A stretch of DNA of 64,000 bases from Fredinandcohnia onubensis (lineage in GTDB: Bacteria; Bacillota; Bacilli; Bacillales; Bacillaceae_L). Below, one piece after another: positions 60,445-64,000 of the stretch; the first letter of the stretch is position 1, and every line of letters starts with the position of its first letter. The translations under genes and the position numbers were made by a program. The notes under the pieces were generated by a model. It saw only the letters and a list, made by a program, of their open reading frames with translations, searched no databases and was not told the origin of the DNA. Location of the stretch: contig NZ_NSEB01000004.1 of assembly GCF_002734215.1 (NCBI RefSeq), forward strand, positions 503,954 to 567,953. Reading direction: 5' to 3'.

Positions 60445-60912
60445 TCAAGAACTAATAGGTGAACTTTGTCTATCTTTTCTTTGTTTAATTAAATAGCCAA
60501 TTATGAATAACAATAATCCAGATGCAAGGAATGCTAAGTCGTAAGCTAAAGCGTTGGGGTCCCCAGGCTTGACACGATGAATTTGAAGGAGATGATGATT
60601 GATAATCCCTTCAACTAAATTAAACACGCCACCCCCGATTAAAAACCAACCAACGAGCAAACGAACTCCCTTTGATAGATTGCTTGGATTTCCTGCCAAC
60701 CATAACAGAACACCACCAATGATAAGGGTGATTGTAACAGCAAAATGGAAAATTCCATCACTCATGATTTGTCCAGGCCGATCTGTTGCCATATATACAC
60801 TATGCCACTGTAATAACTGATGAAAAATAATCCCATCAAGTGCACCTAAAAATCCAAAGCCAAAAATAAAACTTCCTGTATTAATCAATTTTCTTCTAGT
60901 ATTTTTAGTCAA
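60445..60912 (-). CDS. DUF2243 membrane protein
   Basis: A 155-residue protein with four hydrophobic segments and the family motif FLGALDGIIFHQLLQWHSVY near residue 20, plus DGIFHFAVTITLIIGGVLLW near 48 and GGGVFNLVEGIINHHLLQIH near 88. The spaced His residues in the membrane region suggest a metal- or heme-linked function, but none is established. TTG 60912 is preferred because AGAGGAGA lies upstream; an ATG at 60951 with AAAGGG is possible and would add 13 residues. It is the first gene of a two-gene operon with the His/Met-rich protein. Confidence 0.82.
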   Translation of the reverse strand: MTKNTRRKLINTGSFIFGFGFLGALDGIIFHQLLQWHSVYMATDRPGQIMSDGIFHFAVTITLIIGGVLLWLAGNPSNLSKGVRLLVGWFLIGGGVFNLVEGIINHHLLQIHRVKPGDPNALAYDLAFLASGLLLFIIGYLIKQRKDRQSSPISS

Positions 60913-61015
60913 GATACTTCTCCTCTCTATCTCATTTGAACATAATTCCATTTTGTCCCTTTTGCTAGATTTATAAACAGTAACCTAGTAGGAAACTATT
61001 ATTTTGTTTTAAGAG

Positions 61016-61227
61016 AAAAGGAATCGTGCCCGATTGTCGGAGGGAGCTAAGAAAAGTGGAACGCAAGGGAGGGAATCGTGCCCGATTGACGGAGGAAAAT
61101 CAGTAAAGAGGAACGCAAGGGAGGAAATCCGTGCCCGATTGTCGGAGCAAGCTCAGTAAAGAATAACGCAAGCGGCAGAATAGTACCCGATTGGCAGGTT
61201 CATCCCCAAAAAAGGTAACGTAAACAA
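61016..61227. repeat. degenerate tandem repeat, four units of 52-53 bp
   Basis: The core CGTGCCCGATTG begins at 61025, 61077 and 61130, with a diverged copy (AGTACCCGATTG) at 61182; spacing is 52, 53 and 52 bases. Each unit also contains GGAG after the core and AACGCAAG near its end. There is no open frame across it. It occupies most of the gap between two minus-strand genes and overlaps the end of the second. Confidence 0.85.
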
Positions 61228-61448
61228 AAAGCCTCACAGCTAACACTCCTAAACAACAAAAAAGAACCATCATTTCCATCTCTGAATGATTGGTTCTTAT
61301 GTTTATTACGGTATAAGTGATCTTTTTTCGTTTTTGTCATCCTTGTTTGCATGTCGATTCCTACAAAGGGGCTTCTTCCGTTTTCTGGATTTCGTTTCCC
61401 TTCGCGAACAAGCTTCTCGCGCAATTTCCTTGCTTTTGATTTCGCCAT
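61200..61448 (-). CDS. small basic conserved-type protein, 82 residues, possibly stop-lost
   Basis: The first 50 residues (MAKSKARKLREKLVREGKRN, then PENGRSPFVGIDMQTRMTKTKK) look like a small, very basic Bacillus protein of unknown function. A ribosome site AGAGGTGATAGAGG precedes the ATG. After KNQSF the frame runs through a terminator-like hairpin and ends 21 bases inside the tandem repeat region, giving a hydrophobic Cys-containing tail (SVSCEAFCLRYLFWG) unlike the rest. The original protein probably ended near residue 55; one base change (TGA to AGA) would explain the extension. Confidence 0.65.
   Translation of the reverse strand: MAKSKARKLREKLVREGKRNPENGRSPFVGIDMQTRMTKTKKDHLYRNKHKNQSFRDGNDGSFLLFRSVSCEAFCLRYLFWG
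61258..61298 (-). terminator. terminator hairpin inside the reading frame of the small basic protein gene
   Basis: AAGAACCATCAT at 61262-61273 pairs with ATGATTGGTTCTT at 61286-61298 with one extra base. On the minus strand the stem is followed by a T run (A run at 61258-61263 on plus). Confidence 0.75.
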
Positions 61449-61610
61449 CCTCTATCACCTCTTCAAAATATTTACATTTTCATTATCAGTATACATGTTT
61501 TCTCACATTGCTTCCATTAGAAATTTTCAACTAAAATAGGCATACTCCCATACAGATGCAAATGCCCTGAATAGGATATAAACGACAACGAATTTGGGGA
61601 GGTGTCGGTA

Positions 61611-61730
61611 TTGGCTGATGAGAAAGAAAAAGAAATCCGTGAGGAGCAGGAGTTCCAACGAATGGATCCATGGGAATTCTTTTGGGGAAGAAGACCAAGG
61701 TCCGAAGAGGAAGTAATTGAAGAAGAGTAA
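61611..61730 (+). CDS. 39-residue acidic protein, unknown function
   Basis: A TTG start with GGGGAGGTG 8-9 bases upstream opens a frame for MADEKEKEIREEQEFQRMDP, then WEFFWGRRPRSEEEVIEEE. The product is half Glu and Lys with an aromatic core (WEFFWG). It has no signal peptide or membrane span. A terminator follows 23 bases after the stop. Together these make a real small gene likely. I do not recognise the family. Confidence 0.7.
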   Translation: MADEKEKEIREEQEFQRMDPWEFFWGRRPRSEEEVIEEE

Positions 61731-61753
61731 TATGCCCGGTGCAACTTTAAAAT

Positions 61754-61791
61754 AGGTCGCATGGATTGTTTTGATTCATGCGGTCTTTTTT
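61754..61791 (+). terminator. Rho-independent terminator after the 39-residue gene
   Basis: The 13 bases at 61754-61766 pair with 61774-61786 (three G-T pairs), loop 7, followed by six T. Confidence 0.82.
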
Positions 61792-61840
61792 AATCTAAAA
61801 GTATGGCATAATAAGAGCAAGTATAATTCGGAGGATATCC

Positions 61841-62398
61841 ATGCAGGAAAAAATAGTAGATATTTTACTAAATTATGAGGCATATGCAGTAATCATAAGC
61901 TTATTTCTAAATATAGTGATAAGCATTTTTGGAGTTCTTCCAAGCGTATTTATGACAGCGGCTAATCTTCTTGTTTTTGGTGTTTGGAAAGGGACTCTTA
62001 TCTCTTTTATTGGCGAGGCAATGGGTGCGATTGTGGCATTTTGGTTATACCGCAAAGGATTTAAAAGGTTCATTGATAAGAAGAAACACAAACATTCGCT
62101 TATTGATAAACTTCTTTCCGCCAAAGGGAAAGAAGCATTCATGATGATTCTACTATTACGTTTGTTCCCTTTTATGCCTTCGGGGGTAGTTACCTTTACA
62201 GCAGCAATGGGTGAAGTGAGTTTGATCATCTTTCTTTTCGCAAGCTCACTAGGAAAAATTCCATCCTTACTTATTGAGGCGTACTCGGTGCACAATGTTG
62301 CTGCTGGGACAATGGAAGGGAAAATCATTTTAACAGTGGTTTCAGTTGTTGGAATCCTGTACATTTGGGCTAAACTAGTAAGAAAGAAAAATACATAG
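61841..62398 (+). CDS. VTT-domain (TVP38/TMEM64, DedA-like) membrane protein
   Basis: A 185-residue membrane protein with the VTT signature region: VLPSVFMTAANLLVFGVWKGTLISFIGEAMGAIVAFWLYRKG at residues 33-74 and LRLFPFMPSGVVTFTAAMGEVSL near 107. Relatives act in membrane lipid scrambling or undecaprenyl phosphate recycling. The ribosome site is GGAGGATATCC. It lies 34 bases before the response regulator gene, so co-transcription with the two-component system is possible. Confidence 0.86.
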   Translation: MQEKIVDILLNYEAYAVIISLFLNIVISIFGVLPSVFMTAANLLVFGVWKGTLISFIGEAMGAIVAFWLYRKGFKRFIDKKKHKHSLIDKLLSAKGKEAFMMILLLRLFPFMPSGVVTFTAAMGEVSLIIFLFASSLGKIPSLLIEAYSVHNVAAGTMEGKIILTVVSVVGILYIWAKLVRKKNT

Positions 62399-62432
62399 AG
62401 ATAGTTACATAGAAAAGAGGGTTGGACTGGAA

Positions 62433-63137
62433 ATGCAAAAACAACGGATTTTAATAGTGGAAGATGAAGAGAAGATTGCAAGGGTATTGGAGCTGGAATT
62501 GACATATGAAGGCTATGAAACCGGAAAAGCCTTCGATGGTAGTACGGGGTTACAACTGTTTCTAGAAGAAACATGGGATTTGGTCCTGTTAGATATTATG
62601 CTTCCGGGTATTAGTGGAATTGAGGTGCTTAGACGCATTCGTGCGGCAAACTCAGGTACACCGGTTATTCTATTGACTGCAAAAGACTCCGTAGAGGACA
62701 AGGTGTCGGGCCTTGATTTGGGAGCGAATGATTATGTGACAAAGCCCTTTCAAATAGAAGAACTGCTTGCCCGTATTCGAGTAGCACTTCGAAGTAAACC
62801 CGCTCATTCAACTTCCGGTCAAGAACAAACGGATGACTGGTTAAGTGTGGGGGACCTAAAACTTAATGAAGGAACACATGAGGTCATTCGTAGAGACGAC
62901 GCAATTGAGCTAACACCAAGAGAATTTGATTTGCTTACCTATTTAATGAAGCATCCAAGACAGGTGTTGAATCGGGAGCAATTATTAAATGCGGTTTGGG
63001 GTTATGACTATTACGGGGACACAAATATAGTGGATGTGTATATCCGATATTTACGAAATAAAATGGATAAGCCATACGACGAGCCATTAATTCACACAGT
63101 ACGTGGCATCGGCTATGTGATGAAGGAATCGAAATGA
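62433..63137 (+). CDS. OmpR-family response regulator
   Basis: A 234-residue regulator. The REC domain has acidic residues in VEDEEK (9-14), phospho-acceptor Asp54 in LLDIMLPG and Lys in VTKPF near 107. The OmpR-type winged helix spans about 135-230 (ELTPREFDLLTYLMKHPRQVLNREQLL; IVDVYIRYLRNKMD; HTVRGIGYVMKE). It overlaps the kinase gene by ATGA. The similarity to B. subtilis YkoG is an impression from the sequence style, not a proven orthology. Confidence 0.93.
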   Translation: MQKQRILIVEDEEKIARVLELELTYEGYETGKAFDGSTGLQLFLEETWDLVLLDIMLPGISGIEVLRRIRAANSGTPVILLTAKDSVEDKVSGLDLGANDYVTKPFQIEELLARIRVALRSKPAHSTSGQEQTDDWLSVGDLKLNEGTHEVIRRDDAIELTPREFDLLTYLMKHPRQVLNREQLLNAVWGYDYYGDTNIVDVYIRYLRNKMDKPYDEPLIHTVRGIGYVMKESK

Positions 63138-64000
63138 AACTAAGAACAAAGATCAATTTATTCACGGCTGTTTTGTTTATCATTTTGTTAATCTTAATTA
63201 ATGTCGCGTCTTTTTTTACGTTTAGGCATATGATGTTTCAAAATGAATTAGACCGTACACATGCCGAAACTGTACGAGCATTAAATGGGATATCCGATTC
63301 CATAAATACAATTCCTGTACAGACTTTACTTACTACATATATGCCGATTAACGGAATGCTTCGGGTAGTGTACCCGGATGGAAAGGTAGGGCCAAAAGCG
63401 TATGTTCCCGAGCAGAAAGTGTTAAAGGATCTTCCAACTTCCTATCAAAAACCAGAACGAAAAGAAGTCCTTGATTATGATGGAAGACCTTACGCTTTTA
63501 CTTCACTGCCAATCATTTGGCAAAATGGTGAAGTAGCTGAGCTTCAGATGGTGGAAGATTTATCACAGACAGCTGCCAACTTGAAAACATTAAGCCTCGT
63601 TTTACTTGCTGTAACGATGATTGCAACCATTCCTGTTATCGTTTCAACTAGAGTATTGAGTAATGTGATTACAAAGCCTATTACAGCGATGATTCAAACG
63701 ATGCGGGAAATTCGAAAAAGCGGCCAATATAAACGAATTGAATTAACTGATGCATCTAAAGATGAATTGCATGAGATGGGTCAAACTTTTAACGAAATGA
63801 TGGATTTATTAGAAGTAAACTATGAAAAACAGGAGATTTTTGTCTCAAATGCGTCTCATGAGTTAAAAACACCTTTAACCGTTATCGACTCTTACTCAAG
63901 CCTATTAAAGAGAAGGGGACAGACAGACCCAAAGCTTTTTCAAGAAGCAGTGGATGCGATACAATCCGAAGCCATTCATATGAGGGAATTAACGCAGCAG
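63134..64000 (+). CDS. sensor histidine kinase, N-terminal part (runs off the window)
   Basis: The frame opens at the ATGA overlap with the response regulator and continues to the window edge, giving 289 residues. Membrane span 1 is near residues 10-32, followed by an external sensor region of about 120 residues and span 2 near 155-177. A HAMP region follows, then the H-box FVSNASHELKTPLTVI with phospho-acceptor His242. The HATPase domain lies beyond the window. It is the partner of the OmpR-type regulator; the signal is unknown. Confidence 0.92.
   Translation, partial: MKLRTKINLFTAVLFIILLILINVASFFTFRHMMFQNELDRTHAETVRALNGISDSINTIPVQTLLTTYMPINGMLRVVYPDGKVGPKAYVPEQKVLKDLPTSYQKPERKEVLDYDGRPYAFTSLPIIWQNGEVAELQMVEDLSQTAANLKTLSLVLLAVTMIATIPVIVSTRVLSNVITKPITAMIQTMREIRKSGQYKRIELTDASKDELHEMGQTFNEMMDLLEVNYEKQEIFVSNASHELKTPLTVIDSYSSLLKRRGQTDPKLFQEAVDAIQSEAIHMRELTQQ

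Noticed and set aside
61286-61534. 82-codon plus-strand frame opposite the small basic protein gene
   Set aside because: No ribosome site, composition typical of antisense, and the minus-strand frame has a strong start region.
61873-62574. 233-codon open frame on the minus strand
   Set aside because: It lies fully opposite the VTT gene and the start of the response regulator, has no ribosome site, and its composition is that of an antisense frame. The plus-strand genes have clear family motifs.
1-64000. CRISPR arrays, tRNA or rRNA genes, transposases, phage genes
   Set aside because: No regularly spaced direct repeats of CRISPR type, no cloverleaf-like or rRNA-like sequence and no integrase or transposase motifs were noticed by eye. 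The only tandem repeat (61016-61227) lacks spacers.

Overview
The window looks like chromosomal DNA of an endospore-forming Bacillaceae (Bacillus, Neobacillus or Mesobacillus type). The evidence is AT-rich DNA, strong AGGAGG-type ribosome sites, frequent TTG and GTG starts, ATGA-coupled operons and typical Firmicutes families: LutABC, LytS/LytTR, YitT, a Gmad2 germination-type lipoprotein, YneR-like HesB, DUF438 and perfect or near-perfect CcpA cre boxes. No rRNA, tRNA, transposase, phage gene or CRISPR array was seen. It is a catabolic region: almost every operon pairs an importer with degradative enzymes and a regulator.

Layout. 1-5507: a cut-off ABC importer (ATPase and fused double permease) with a creatininase-like amidohydrolase, an argininosuccinate-lyase-like enzyme and a BadF-type kinase; the substrate is unknown. 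5683-9113: an EamA exporter, two unrecognised small proteins, YitT and a Gmad2 lipoprotein. 9332-21916: a beta-oxidation set (3-hydroxyacyl-CoA dehydrogenase, enoyl-CoA hydratase, thiolase, acyl-CoA ligase, acyl-CoA dehydrogenase) interleaved with a complete Liv-type ABC importer and followed by a GAF-PucR regulator. 22128-24409: a polar amino acid ABC importer. 24492-27644: an FMN reductase, an M20 hydrolase and a Gfo/Idh oxidoreductase. 27690-31367: lutR-lutABC for L-lactate oxidation, with a 17-bp palindrome in front of lutA.

31521-42738: a LacI-controlled cluster encoding oligosaccharide uptake, a cytoplasmic GH29 alpha-L-fucosidase and an apparently complete non-phosphorylative L-fucose pathway: FucU mutarotase, SDR dehydrogenase, amidohydrolase-type lactonase, a split UxaA-type dehydratase, a second SDR and an FAH-type hydrolase. 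Its expected products are pyruvate and L-lactate, and the neighbouring LutABC would oxidise the lactate. 43147-53641: a second carbohydrate cluster with an ABC importer, a GHL6-like hydrolase, two xylose-isomerase-type TIM barrels, a Gfo/Idh oxidoreductase, a ROK repressor and a ReAV-type asparaginase. This combination suggests a redox (3-keto type) glycoside-cleaving route, but the substrate is unknown.

53887-58118: a LytS-type sensor kinase, a LytTR regulator and a CstA-family transporter followed by an unlisted 49-residue membrane protein, with a perfect cre box. It resembles the BtsSR-BtsT pyruvate-sensing and uptake systems. 58292-64000: YneR-like protein, a DUF438/hemerythrin/PAS protein behind an FNR-like palindrome, two minus-strand membrane proteins, a degenerate 52-53 bp tandem repeat, two very small proteins, a VTT membrane protein and an OmpR-type two-component system cut off by the window end.

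The strongest candidates for something undescribed are the ABC-creatininase-lyase-kinase operon, the mixed L-fucose route joined to lactate oxidation, the GHL6/TIM-barrel/asparaginase cluster and the CstA-linked 49-residue protein.
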